Source of the DNA: Pomphorhynchus laevis
Lineage: Eukaryota; Acanthocephala; Palaeacanthocephala; Echinorhynchida; Pomphorhynchidae
Assembly (NCBI GenBank): GCA_012934845.2
Contig: WNNJ02001502.1
Coordinates: forward strand, 1 to 64,000
Length of the DNA stretch: 64,000 bases
Reading direction: 5' to 3'
A model generated the notes under the pieces. That model ran no database searches. It was not told where the DNA came from and was given only the letters and a program-made list of their open reading frames with translations. A program made the translations under genes and the position numbers. Positions 30,740 to 43,130 of this stretch are shown one piece after another; the first letter of the stretch is position 1; every line of letters starts with the position of its first letter.

Positions 30740-33700
30740 GCGAATTAAACGATGCAAGGCAATACTAGGACACCAACTTGACAAGTTCACTAACTTACAA
30801 AAAGACAGCAAACGGCATACAGATAAATTAGTTAAATTGTTTAAACGGGATCGTATTTGGCGTTTAAGCAGGGAAGGGAGGTTGATTGGCCTATATGAAT
30901 GGGTAGATTATACCACGAGAGAGGAGCAGCCACAACGAAGGAGCGGAAGACAAAAGAAATAAAGTAGTTTAGGACATGTGAAAGAAGGGAATTACGGGAA
31001 CGCGAGGAATAGTAAACATGACGAGAATTGTCGAGAAAAGGAAGGTTGAGTAATGAAAGGGTAGGAAAAGTTACAAGGCCGAAAGAAATGATAAGAAGCC
31101 GAATTTGAACACGACAATAAATGGTAGGCAAATCGAGAGAAGCAAGATGGTGAGATGTATGATCCAAACGACGAATACGCAAGAGAATTCGGACGGCTGC
31201 GTTGACGATGCGTTGTAGTGGAAGAAGAGTGGATTTAGGTGAGTTTGAAAATAGATTAAGAGAGTAATCAAATTTGGAATAAATGAGAAATATGATAGTC
31301 ATACAATAAGGGAAATTGATCAATCTACGAATTTGACGGAGGTTACGGAGAATCAAGGTAGATGAGCGTACTTTATCTCTAACGAAATGTTTAAGTAAAA
31401 GTCGGTTGTCTTAATGGAAGTCTCGGAAAACGAGATTGTCAAGGATAGTAAGAATTGTTGAATTTAATAATACGGAGGGAGGTTCTAAGTTGGGCCGTCG
31501 AGGAAGGATCGACATTATTTTGGATTTATTAGGATTCAAAGTATGACGAAGAGAAGATGATTGAAAATTGAGGCAAGACAGTTAGAAGAATAAACACTAA
31601 GATCATGTATAAGATAAGCATGTGCATGATCATAGATGATAATGTCATCAGCATATTGCATAACATGGAAGTTTAATGTATGAGAAATAGTAGGCAAATC
31701 ACCGAGAAGAAGAGAGAACAGCAAAAGGCCTAATACGTAGCCTTGTGGAACACCGGATTGGATGGAAGGATGGGAAAGAGAAGAGTTAGAACAAACGCGA
31801 TAAGTACGGCTTTTCGCGTTTGTTCTAACTCAAAAAGTACGGATTTTCTCTTTACAGTGGGTAAAGAGAAGTCATAATAATGACGAAAACAATGGAGAAG
31901 AACCGAGTGATCGACGATGTCAAAAGTAGATAACATATCTAGAGAAACTATGACATTACATAATTTTTGATCGAGCGAGATGAGTAAGTCGTTATAAACT
32001 TTAAGACAGACAATTTAAGTATAGTGATTAGAAAAAGCAGCTTGGAAGGGAGGAAACAAGTTGGATGAAAATAAATGCATTAACTTGCTTGAGAACAAGA
32101 CGCTCAAGGAGTTTGAAGAGGGTTGGGATAAATTAGATAGGACGGTACGAAGATAGTAGTGAGGGGTCGAGGGATTGCTTTTTGAGGAGGGCGAAAGTCG
32201 AGCATTTCGAGTTGGAAGGAAATGTGCGGTTACGGATAGTCAAATTAAACAATGTGGTTAGGAAGGGTGAGATAGATGAGCAGATATTTTTAAGCAAGTG
32301 AGTGGGAATTTGGTCAGAAGGAGAGGTCTTATTAGGCAATGCCAGAAGAACCGAAGAAACTTAATTAGACGAAACGGGAAGGTGAAATAGCTCTGGGAAG
32401 GAATTATTTAAAGAGAACAGAGGATACAAGGGGCATATGGGTAGAGGGGAAAGTAAATTAGATAGATTAGATTGTAGATAAGAAAAAAAAATCATCAGGA
32501 TGTATGTTACAAGGGGTAGATGATCGTGGAAGAATTGAGTTTAATATTTTCCAATTAGATCTAGAGTTGGAAGAGGACTCGAGTTGATTTCGGCAAAAGA
32601 GAGTACGTTCAGTACTCATAAGAATGAGATGAGAACAGCGGAGAGAAAAAAATTAAAAAATTCTCTTTAAAATATTAGAGATAAAATACACAATAAACTG
32701 TTGTAGATTAAACCGTTCAAGTTTCTATTCAATAATATCTGAAACACAAAACATAATGTAACATTCAAATACATTTAATGCCATAACAGAAAGGTAGTAA
32801 GCATGGAGATTTGGGGGGAATGAGTTAGGAGAACGTTTAAGAAAGCGATTAAACACGAAAAAAGTGACGGAGTCGACGCGTTGAAAGACTACAGTCGGAT
32901 TCGAACCAGGGAGCATGGCACAAGCGCTGAACACGTCGGGATTGAATAGGCAGAATGTAATTGAGGATAGTCATGATTTCATAATCAAACAGAATGCAGA
33001 GATCATTGGGAGAAAGATAGTTAAGTGAAAGTGAAAAGAGTGAATAATTGAGTAAGGCTGCGCAGAAAAAAATAGGGATATCGAGAAGTTTCCAGGGTCG
33101 ACTTAGAGTAGCTAACGTTGGAGACAAGGAAGGATGATGTTAACGAGTAAGAGTGAGAGTGATAAGGAAATGATCGGACAAACCAGGATCAGTAATTGAT
33201 AAGGAGGTATAGTCATTGAAGCAGTTGGGAACAGCAATTATGTCGAGAGCACCACCGAGAATATGAGTGGGGCTTGTTGAAAGTAATTTCCAGTGAAAAT
33301 CAGAAAAAAATAGTTAGAGTGATAGAGTCAGAGGCAGCTGGGCGATCAAGACGAATGTTAAAGTAAGTTACCTAGAACAAAATAAGGAGTATAAGACAAT
33401 GAACAGTGAGAAAGAAGATCTGCAAGGTCGTTAAAGAACATACGTGAGGGGGCAACTAAGCCTGGATAATATACAATCACAAGTTCCATATGGAAAGGAG
33501 TTGATAATCTGCATATGAGTAATACGAACGAAGTGTAACGGATGCTACGTTAATTTTACACAGAGACGTTGGGTGACGAGCAATGGCAACAATACCGCCA
33601 TGGTTAGAAGCAGTAGATTTTAGGAGAGACAATTATACGAGCTGATTCAATTAGAGAACAACCAGATCGACATATACGACGAATAGCAAGTTTGTCAGAG

Positions 33701-34700
33701 TCAGAGTGTCAGGATTCGGTAATGCAGAGAATATCGATAGATAATTGATCGAAAATATCAAGAAGCATATCAGTATTATGAAGAATTGAGCGAAAATTGA
33801 AAAGACTAAGACGAAAAGTATGCTCATGAGTGAGATCAACTAGCAAAGAAGACAGGGGAAGAGAAGGGACGCTATCAGATTTTTGGTCTAGTGGGTACGA
33901 CGTGAAAATTGCCTTTGATTTAATGGATTGATAAGGATGACTTGCCGTTTGTTTCACGTCGATGTTTCACAGTGCGAGCTAAATTGAGCTGGGTAATATC
34001 AGAAGGGGAGCGGTCAGGCAAGATACGACAAGTAGATGAAGTGGTAAGAAGCTTAAAATGTTGGAAAATACCAAGGAGGCATGTGTCTGAACTATGTCGG
34101 AAAACGACTTTTTGGAGTGGATGACTGATATGATTGGATTTAGTGGATTTGTTTAAACGAATAAAAGTTACAGGAGCAATATTATTGAAAAAGTATGGAT
34201 TACCATCAGGAATAACGTTTGCTAGAATAAACTGAAAGCAAATACATCATCATCGAGGCAAGATTGTGGAGGAGCAGATTAGGGAAGCTTTAAGTTAGAT
34301 GTTCTAATACAGCGATCGCGCGAAAGAAAACGACTACGTGGAAGTAGTGAACGGACAGAGCTGGTAGGAGTATAGGCAGAAGAGCAGGTAGAAGTTTGAA
34401 TTACATGGGTGCCTAATTAGGAAAGGTTAGAGAATGCGTGACAATAGTGGGATGTTGAATCGGTTGATCTGGGATTTTACTGGCTATGGTTTCGACGGAA
34501 GGATGTAAATTATTGAGAAGTATTACGGGGGAGATAGAGTAAGAAGTACGAGAAGAGAAGAAAGAAGTATGATATGTTTTTAGATAGGGGAAAGAATAGG
34601 AAAAAGAGGTACAAGATGAACATCATTACCGTTTGCATTGCTAGGATCATGAAGATGAATGAAAGTTTTATCTATAGTTGAACAAAACTACCTTCAAGTC
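30740..34700 (-). mobile_element. LINE-B copy, minus strand, 5'-truncated
   Basis: Read leftward: the ORF1 remnant (34700-33960) ends in a conserved NGNFHVL-type region. The EN (33957-33130) starts FNFRSILHNTDMLLDIFDQL with CITES. Then come a linker (33127-32850), RT pieces at 32339-32133 (SDQIPTHLLKNICSSISPF), 31936-31536 (MQYADDIIIY) and the C-terminal region 31356-30841 (LLPLQRIVNAAVRILL). Many frameshifts and stops. About 85-90% identical to the copy at 44.6 kb. Confidence 0.85.
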
Positions 34701-35228
34701 CACATGAGATCACACAAGTGATTTGGCATTATATTACATAAATATTATTGCAGCCTGCCCCCGGATCGCAGAGCGATACGGCATTATAGGTTACTAATAA
34801 GTAAACGGGTGAAACGGACAAACCTGGGTATTGAAAACCATAATAATCATCCTACTGATGAAAAGCACCTTATATTTACATAAAGATCTTGTAGCTTATT
34901 ATCTCTTAAAATTTGTTTTAATATCTATACTTGTTAATATATATCCATAATCTTCTGTTTAAAGTATAAGTTGAAAAGTAACTACATATATTTACTTGTG
35001 TCAGTGTGTGTTAAGGTACCAATGAATGAGATTCATGTTTACGAAACTAATGAGTCGCATAAGGACAAAACATGTGTCTAGCGTTTTGTTCGCGTTCAAT
35101 TACGTATGGTTTAAGTTTATTGAATTACTGGGCACACACGTACAGCAAATAGATGTAATTCGCCCCAGTTTTAATCTTTAACTTTTTGATATATATAACG
35201 CACCCAAACTACTTCATCTTACTGATGA

Positions 35229-35262
35229 TGACTGTTGAGTCGTTAAAATCGTCTCAGGGTAA
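35229..35262 (+). ncRNA. Decayed hammerhead core
   Basis: CUGAUGA-T-GACT-GTTG-AGTC-G is followed by TTAAAATCGTC, where an intact copy would read GAAACGTC. A 4-bp stem II is present and the second core strand is altered. Confidence 0.35.
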
Positions 35263-35514
35263 TACATTAGACTGATAAAGCTGATGATCGAACTCCATTT
35301 TTTTAGCAGCACATGCGGATTCAAAATCAGTCATTGCTAGCTTTGGCTCCTGGACCGCACTTTTAAGCGATTTTTCGGCATAGCAATTATATATAAAGGA
35401 AACAGCACCGCTGCTTGGGATCCTCAGAGGACCAATAAATAAATTAGAGGTTTGATTCAACCAGGACTGTCTATTACACCTATCTTCTTCTCTATATATA
35501 AAAAATTTCATGGT

Positions 35515-35580
35515 TCTACACTGCAAGACGGCGTACCGTTTCGGCTTTGAGAAGCCTCATCAGTTGCAGCAATACAGTGT
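35515..35580 (-). ncRNA. Complete type I hammerhead ribozyme
   Basis: Minus strand: stem I CTGCAA (35569-35564), CUGAUGA (35563-35557), stem II GGCTT-CTCA-AAGCC (35556-35543), GAAA (35542-35539), stem III ACGG-UACG-CCGT closed by a tetraloop (35539-35528), cleavage nucleotide C in GUC at 35527, then TTGCAG (35526-35521) completing stem I. All core bases are consensus, with 6, 5 and 4 perfect pairs. The 4-bp stem III with its short loop is typical of animal hammerheads that work best as tandem dimers. Predicted cleavage is between 35527 and 35526. Confidence 0.92.
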
Positions 35581-35865
35581 ATACACATAAAAAACATACT
35601 ATATATAGATTAAAGGAGAAAGAATTCACTATATGCTAATTACATGACGGAGCTTGTGCTTTCGAAGTCAATGCAATGGAGTGAATTCGTTTCAGTGTAA
35701 TAGACATCAGCGGGATCACTAAATGACCAATATAATAAATTACAAAGGAAACAGCACCGCCGCCTTGGATCCTCTGAGGACCAATAAATAAATTAGAGGT
35801 TTGATTCAACGAGGACTGTTCATTACACCTATCTGCTTCTCACTATATATAGAGAATTTCATTCT

Positions 35866-35930
35866 TCTACACTGCAATACGGCGTACCGTTTCGGCTTTT
35901 AGAAGCCTCACCAGTTGCAACAATACAATG
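35866..35930 (-). ncRNA. Hammerhead ribozyme, second repeat copy
   Basis: Same fold as at 35515-35580 with GUA as cleavage triplet and an intact stem III, but the first core strand has one substitution (CUGGUGA at 35914-35908), expected to abolish or strongly reduce cleavage. Confidence 0.85.
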
Positions 35931-35944
35931 TATACACATGAAAA

Positions 35945-36765
35945 GAAGAGAAGACGTCTTCTCTTCAAAGAGAATACGTCTTCTCGTCTTCTCTTTGAAA
36001 AAAAAGACGAGAAGGCTAAGACAGTAATTAATACCTGGGAAATAAAGAGAGGAGATAATAGATTTACATGAACTAAAATCTTGAGAATTGCTGTCGAGAC
36101 GAATATCATGAATAAGAATATTTGAAGACCTAGTTTTATCACGAATGAAGGGATCGAGATGCAGGTTATTGTCGAAGTGAATGCCTAGTTTATCTACAGC
36201 AGGAATAATTGTTATCTAAAGATACACAGGAGGAAATACAGAAACAGTAAGGGGTAAAATCCATAACACTTTAGATTTGAAAGGATTGAGGAACATGCGC
36301 AAAGAAATTAAATGTTCTGATAGAGCATGAAGACAATTTGACGAGGATATGAAAAGTTAGCTTATGGAATTAGGAGAGGAGTGAGAATAAATTATATCAT
36401 CAGCGTACTGCATTACTCTGAAGCAGAATTTATTAGTTATAAAAGATAAATCTCCAAGAAGAAACGTAAATAGAATTGGGCTAAGTACTGAACCTTGAGG
36501 TACACCACAAGAGAGAAGATAGAGGAGAACACATAGAATTATAAATATAAAATAAAAAATATTTTGTAACATTTACTCCTGAAGATGATAGCAGTAGACT
36601 ATTGAAAATTCGATTAAATAAATATTTTACTTCACTCTCTCCCTAATAAATAACATAGAATTAGAATGGACGGAAAATGATCGATCGGAGAGATATGAAG
36701 AGAACCAAGCCAAGGTGGGCGAAGAGAAGCCAAAATGATAGCAAAGTCGAAAACGAAGACAAAGT
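35945..36765 (-). mobile_element. LINE-B-related fragment (RT), minus strand
   Basis: 36760-36600 reads like the FS..WL.SYL.DRSF segment before the RT palm. 36540-36360 encodes CGVPQGSVLSPILF and FRVMQYADDI, and 36300-35970 further RT sequence. It is diverged from the other LINE-B copies. PLE-1 copy c begins at its upstream edge. Confidence 0.65.
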
Positions 36766-38430
36766 TAGTGATAACTTTGTCTTCATATGCATAAAGCTTT
36801 ATTATAAGATACTGACGAAGGAAGTTAATTATAATGATTTAAATATAAACACAACATATGAACGTCATGATTTGAGTTTAGAAACAATTATTACAAGTCA
36901 CTGTTCTATAATGGATGAAAAGGGTATAAAGGTTGAATCAGATAATAAAACTATACCTATATTATATTGGAATCCAAAATTACATAAAAATCCAATAAAA
37001 CCTAGGTTCATATGTAGTGCGTTTAAATGTACATTAAAACCACTTTCTGTTTATATGAATAAAATACTTAAAGTAATTAAAGCACACTTTAAAAAATATT
37101 GCAAGGTAATCGAAATTAATACTGGTATAAAACACTATTTCAGCATTAATTCTACAAAAGAATTTTTAGAACAGACAAAAGGAATAAATTTTCAAAATAT
37201 AAATACATACGATTTTAGTACTCTTTATACAAATCTAGGTTTAGTAGATATTAAAGAAGCGTTAGTAAAATTAATTAATCTTATATTCGGAAAAAGATAT
37301 ACATATATATGTTATAATAATTATAACGCCTATCTAACAAAAATTAAACCATCAAGTAAATATAAATATATGGATAAAATTGAATTAATAGAATCGTTAA
37401 ATATTTTGATAAATCAAAATTATTTAAAGGTAAGGACATTTATATTTAGACAAGTAAAAGGTGTTCCAATGGGTGGTAATAGTAGCCCAATTATAGCTGA
37501 CTTGTTTTTAAGCTTTATAGAATATGAATTTATTCATAACTGTGCAAAAAATAAATCGAAATTGTACAAATAAATGAAATGTTTTAATATACTGGTGAGT
37601 GAAAATATATTTAATAAGTGAAAATAATTTCATAATAGCTTCAATATATTTAATAAGTAAAATTTATCCAGTTAGCCTTATCATTAATAAAGCTAATATT
37701 GATGTTAAATATGATATATATTTAGATATGAACATAAAATTGACATCAATTAACAATTTTATTAATTTATATCGTAAAGATGACATATTTGAATTTACAA
37801 AAAAAACATATTTTTGCATGATCATTCATGCATACCATATAATATAAAATATAATACATTAAATAATTAAATTTTAAGAATTAAAATTTTTTAAAAATCA
37901 CTTTTATAATTTAATAGATCCATATTTTAAACTACGTTACTATAAAAATTAAATCAAACAAAAAAGAGTAAAGCATATAATTTAATATAATATTATTAAA
38001 AATAAATCTAAATACTTAAGCGGAAAATTTTTATGGATGATAAATAATATACTTTGTATTAGAATAAAATACACTAGATAAGCAAATTTCACCAGAGGAA
38101 ATACGTTACTAGCATATATTTGGTCTTGCTGATTTGTTGGGTCGAAAAATAGGGGCCTAAATGTGATAGCATAGCAGTTCCTCCCGATGAGCTCTAATCT
38201 TTATTCTTATGCATTGTCAGATATTCATAAGACAATTCATAAAAAGTTAAATTTATTTCAAATTTCAATTTTAAAATTTGACTTTATATAAATTATATAA
38301 AATCTTATATATCAATTATTTATTATTTATAAATTTTTAATTATTAATTACTTAATTATTTAAATTTTATTTAGCATTATGTTTCATAATCAAAAATAAT
38401 ATAAAATATGTAGACTCACTTAGCTGATTT
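36765..38430 (+). mobile_element. PLE-1 copy c (RT)
   Basis: The open frame to 37573 encodes the RT from its N-terminal part: IPILYWNPKLHKNPIKPRF, then FDFSTLYTNL-like TYDFSTLYTNLGL (box A), and FRQVKGVPMGGNSSP (box B). The remainder to 37860 matches the YIDD/thumb region in broken form, and the 3' tail ends in ACTCACTTAGCTGATTT at about 38413-38429. PKLHK is a PLE-type motif. No endonuclease is seen on either side. Its left border is a 24-bp hairpin (36758-36781, 10-bp arms). Confidence 0.8.
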
Positions 38431-40040
38431 AAGTTGTATAGCTGAGTACTATAATCTATTAAGCACGAGTTTTTCAAAAATAATATATCCATAACATTGG
38501 AATATTTTTCATCGATATACGTAAAAACATGTATTTTCATTCAATAAATACAAATAAAATGGGTAAATGAACATTAAAAAATAGTAGAATACACTTAAAT
38601 TTAGTGTTTTGGACCGTATGATTTTTCTCGTAACGTTTATAGTTGTTAAATGAATATATTTATTTTTTGCTTTAAAAGTATCTTTAACTCATTATTATCT
38701 CACCTTTCGAGAGTGAAAGAGTAATATCATTATATAAGTGAAAGGATTAACTCATTATATAAATAATGATTTTAATGTCGCTGTTTAGAAAATGAGTTTT
38801 TCTAAACTCATTTTTTATGAATGAATAAACTCATTTTTCATTTTTAGAAAATGAGGCAATTAAATTATATCGCATTTTTTTGACTAAAATAATATAATTA
38901 ATTTAATAAATGTTAATTTTAAAATCACTGAATAAATCACTTTAAAAATCAACGGTATTTGTTGCCTTTTTGTCGACTCTTTCGTGCCTGACAAGCTGAT
39001 CATAAAATATTCATGTGAATTACTTTTTAACATACATTTTAATGTTATGATAAAATTGAGGTATATTATTCACAACTCTTTGGTATTTGAAGAGTATTAT
39101 TTAAAGACAATGTATTTCATAAATGAACTCGCAAAATCCGAATAATAAATATGAGAACAACCAAATGGTGATTTAGGATTTAATAATATAGTTTTCATTC
39201 AAGGTTTAAATTGAATTTTCTGCTATTAGCATATATTTATAACAAATTATTAATTATATTTGATTTAAGAAAAAATTAATATTTTAAAAGGACAATATCA
39301 TGCTCTTCGTAAATTACACATGCATTTCGCTAGAATAATTTGTGTTTTTAGGATCATCGTAGCAAATACATTAGCAGTTGAGTTGAAACCGACATACAAT
39401 ACGTTGGCTAAAAATTTACAGGTTATGTCAATTTGAATTTCATTCTGTAATAACTATTTATGAAATGAAGAGATTTAAAATTTAAAGTCAAATGAATTTG
39501 TTTATTTGCATTTCATTAAATAATGTTGACCAATAGGGATAAAATTGTATTTATCATCTATTTCAGAATTTTATTTTGAAAATGACAAAGTAGTCGACAA
39601 AATATAATAGATAAACCAATTCATTTATTTAAATCAGGACGTTCCATAAATATTACGAAAATACAGTTTATTGTTTAATTAGATTTACAAATACGAAAGA
39701 AATACGAGTTTTTTTTAATTAAACCGCCTATGTGATGCTTTCGAACAAACAGCTAGCACAAACAACACATAACCTAAATTGTAAACTGCAAAACACGACA
39801 GAATTCAGTTAGGCTTACCAACTTGAGTAATCACTGCCTATAAGGATTTTGATGGAAATATATTTATTAATTTTAATAAAATTATGTCTAAATATTTTAT
39901 TCATTAATTGATCACATTATCAATTTATAACTATCCAAACTTGATTACCAATCCTACATCAGTGTAGAACTGGTAAACAGGTGGATGTGCGTGCGCTTAG
40001 CGAATTCCGGTTAAAGATTTACCAAGGATCAATAACCGTC
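38431..40040. other. No feature recognised
   Basis: AT-rich, many stops in all frames, short runs of TTTTTCTAAACTCATTTTT-type imperfect repeats around 38790-38850. Probably intron or intergenic. Confidence 0.3.
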
Positions 40041-40058
40041 GAAGTTGTTTAGCTACAA

Positions 40059-40138
40059 TGCCACACTGATGAGACCACCTTGTAGCGATGAGTAGACTAA
40101 GGTCGAAACACGTTATTAAAGGCTAGGTGGCTGTGGTA
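40059..40138 (+). ncRNA. Near-complete type I hammerhead-like ribozyme
   Basis: Stem I TGCCACA (40059-40065) pairs with TGTGGTA (40132-40138, one G-U). CUGAUGA is at 40066-40072. Stem II GACC (40073-40076) pairs with GGTC (40101-40104) across a 24-nt loop. GAAA is at 40105-40108. Stem III CAC (40109-40111) pairs with GTG (40127-40129). The base facing A15.1 is G (40130), so the triplet reads GGC and the site is probably dead. Every other element is in place. Confidence 0.7.
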
Positions 40139-40543
40139 GGCGCATTCCGAGTTAAGCTTCCCGATGAAGGTTGTAAAAAATTGTGTTTAAACTGTTCTGA
40201 TAATATGTAATACTGGAAAGGTAAAGTTATTTCTTTTAGATTTATAATGCTACCATTAGTTGTATATATTTAACTGATAAAATGAATTCATTTTACATTG
40301 ATTATGGAAATATTATACTTCGTAACTACATTGTTTCGTAGCTTGGATTTAATTATAAGCTACAAGTACTACAATGCAATGTTACATATATATTTTGTAT
40401 GTTACATATACAAATTCGGGTTTCAAACGTCAAAAACTGAACTGGATCAAAATATTCAAAAAATATTTTCTCATATGATACCATTCCGCGTGAATTTTTG
40501 TAATCAAATAAGTCAGACGCGGAAGAACAACGAAGATCACTCA

Positions 40544-40696
40544 TATATGCCGTTTCGTTATCACTATGACTCCAGTGCCAGTCCCTCCCACTGCTGAATG
40601 CAGAGGACTAGCAGACGGATCTATCGAAGAATTATGTGAATGATGTACTAGAAAATCTCTAGTGACATCATCATCATTGAGTACTGAATTAGCACT
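40544..40696 (-). CDS. Candidate host exon, unrecognised
   Basis: On the minus strand a strong acceptor-like ATAATATTTTTTAATAG precedes an open segment, SVLNDDDVTRDFLVHHSHNS then PSASPLHSAVGGTGTG, ending at a stop at 40541-40543. A second frame of the same region also stays open into 40353 (YMSDLRCSSASDLFDYKNS) with a GTATCA donor-like site at about 40482. Composition is unlike the surrounding AT-rich DNA. Family not recognised; the frame is uncertain. Confidence 0.3.
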
Positions 40697-40744
40697 ATTA
40701 AAAAATATTATATATCTACTCAAATAAAAACCATATTTTATCAA

Positions 40745-42730
40745 AGTTATTAAAATCCTTTGTTACAAAGTATAGTTTGACGCAATAAAATTTCGATTAT
40801 AAATAAATTATTTACATATTTTATCATAGCCGATGCTTGTTGTACTTTGACGTGTAAAGTTCCTTATTCCCTAATTTCCTTTAGCACAAAACAAATTTCA
40901 TATATCAAAGTAAGCACATTGAAATATAATTAATTCACGAATCCGATAAAGTAAAAGACACCATATAAATTGAGAAAAATGTTAGCTATACTACATATTG
41001 GATTAACATAGGTTCTGGTAGATTTTGGTTTGTAGATTGAATTTCAATGGCACGATAATACTGTCAATATAAACTTAAATTATATCATTTATGGTATTGT
41101 TATATAATACTTATTAATAGATTTATGAGGTGGTTTTTATGATTTTGAATGTTGTAAAGAAAACAAATTGTCGGTATAACCAAGTATTCTCTAAGATAGC
41201 TAAACAACGGCAGGCATATTGACCGTCAATCAACATTGTATCCACCAAGTAGCCAATAATAAATTTTGATAGAATATTAAGGATTCATTGATTAATCAAT
41301 ATTATGACTATGAACTTTAATATTTAAAACGATCCAGTTGAAAAATTGTTCTAGCAAGATATCCAAACATGTAGTTTATTGTAGTGACGTTTTCTTTATT
41401 GAAAATAATTCCAAAAATCAAATTGTACAAAATAATATTTTATAGGACTTTTTATACTTTAATAGTATGAACTACGTTCTTTTTCGATTTAAAACTAAGA
41501 GTAAATTGATGAATTGGTCAAAAATATATAAAGTATTCGTAAACTAATCCAAAATTAATCAAATAATTGATATAAACTGCATGCTTAATTAAATTAAACT
41601 TAAATAATTGAATGCAAATTAACTTGACCTAATTAAATGTGACGCTTTAACTTTATTAAAAGTGGAATATGTTTGAAGATACTGACTAGATTATACGAAT
41701 AAAGAAGTAATATATTCTACTATCGCTTATTTGTTGCAACATTTTGATCGACTAAGAAAGAAAATTATGAAGTTATTTTTAAGATGGCTTTTAAAAATTG
41801 AAAACTTGACATGAGTCAATACTAATATTTATTCACGAACATTATTGAACCTAAAAAGATAAATTGATATTACAAACTTGAATGTTTCAGTATTTGTTAT
41901 AAAAATTATTTCGTAAACTATGAGACCAACAACATTTAATATTTTTAGTTATCTAAATTATATTGTTGGAAAGATGACATGTAGGATTTTTTCTTCACGT
42001 CTGTTTTGATTTACTGCAATTCATTGAGCAAAAAAGCTTTTCTTAATTAAGCTCTCCAGTTTGATAACCTCAAAATCTTATCTCTACGCCTTACACTAAG
42101 GGAATGCTTACTATCTTTACAATACGATTGCTCTATAACAATTCATATAAAATTCATCTAGACAAGAAAATACAACTCTACTTTCTTTAAGTTGATTTAA
42201 TAATTATCTTTCATTATCAACCCAATATAAATTAAATTTTGTAATATTTAGAAAAGCATTAATTAACTATCTTATACACAATATTTATTTTAAACTCTAC
42301 ATATCATTTTAGTTATAATTTTTTAAGTATTCATATTAATCCCATCTATTATTTAGCAATATAACATATAATACGGCTTTTGCATTTCGTTTAATGCACC
42401 TGATAGCGATGACTTGCTCAGCTATCCGTTCTTTAAAGTAATTCAAGCATTCATGAATATGTTATCATTCGCATTTCTTAGTTTTGATTCATTGAGAAAA
42501 AACTGTTAATATCAATCTTTAAATGTGGCAATATAAATTTGAATGTGGTACATCGGTATAGATTAAAATAAATTTCAGGATCATTTCTGTAATATGGTTT
42601 ACTTTCTAAACTCAATGGTATTTTCTTTATTAAAATTACATATTCATTTCTTTAATTAATAGGTTGACGTATGATACTATATCGTCACTAGATACAAATG
42701 ATTCTATCACACTGCAAATGCTTAGTAATT
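40745..42730. other. No feature recognised
   Basis: About 2 kb of AT-rich DNA with no ORF, repeat family or ribozyme core that I can support. Confidence 0.3.
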
Positions 42731-42732
42731 CA

Positions 42733-43130
42733 TCGAATGGTCGGTCACTTATTCTTCGACTTGAGGGTAATTTATTCTTTAAATAGCCTGTAACTAATTC
42801 TTTGAATGGTCTATCAATTGTTCTTCAAATGGTAGGTCACTTATTCTTCGAACGACCGGTAACTTATTCTTTGAATAGCCTGTAACTTATTCTTTGAATG
42901 GTCTGTAACTTATTCTTCGAATGGTCGGTCACTTATTCTTCGAATGACCGGTAACTTATTCTTTGAATAGCCTGTAACTTATTCTTTGAATGGTCTGTAA
43001 CTTATTCTTCAAATGGTCGGTCACTTATTCTTCGAATGACCGGTAACTTATTCTTTGAATAGCCTATAACTTATTATTTGAATGGTCTGTAACTTATTCA
43101 TCGAATGGTCGGTCACTTATTCTTCGAATG
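42733..43130. repeat. Minisatellite: 23-bp monomers in a 92-bp higher-order repeat
   Basis: The motif GGTCGGTCAC recurs at 42739, 42831 (one change), 42923, 43015 and 43107, exactly every 92 bp. Each 92-bp unit is four related 23-bp monomers built on CTTATTCTTYGAATRG followed by a variable seven bases. The first unit is the most diverged and the inner ones are almost identical, as expected from unequal exchange of tetramers. Confidence 0.93.

Larger units (their letters stand above)
35395..35941 (-). repeat. Retrozyme-like direct repeats with hammerhead ribozymes
   Basis: 35395-35590 and 35744-35941 are direct repeats (about 90% identical) with a period of 349 bp, both starting AAAGGAAACAGCACCGC and ending GTGTATACACAT. 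Each ends in a hammerhead on the minus strand. This fits 1.5 units of a 350-nt hammerhead-bearing tandem repeat. It could equally be a PLE remnant with two direct terminal repeats. No protein-coding region lies between them. Confidence 0.7.

Noticed and set aside
42733-43130. CRISPR-like regular repeats
   Set aside because: Repeats are contiguous with no unique spacers and the genome is eukaryotic.
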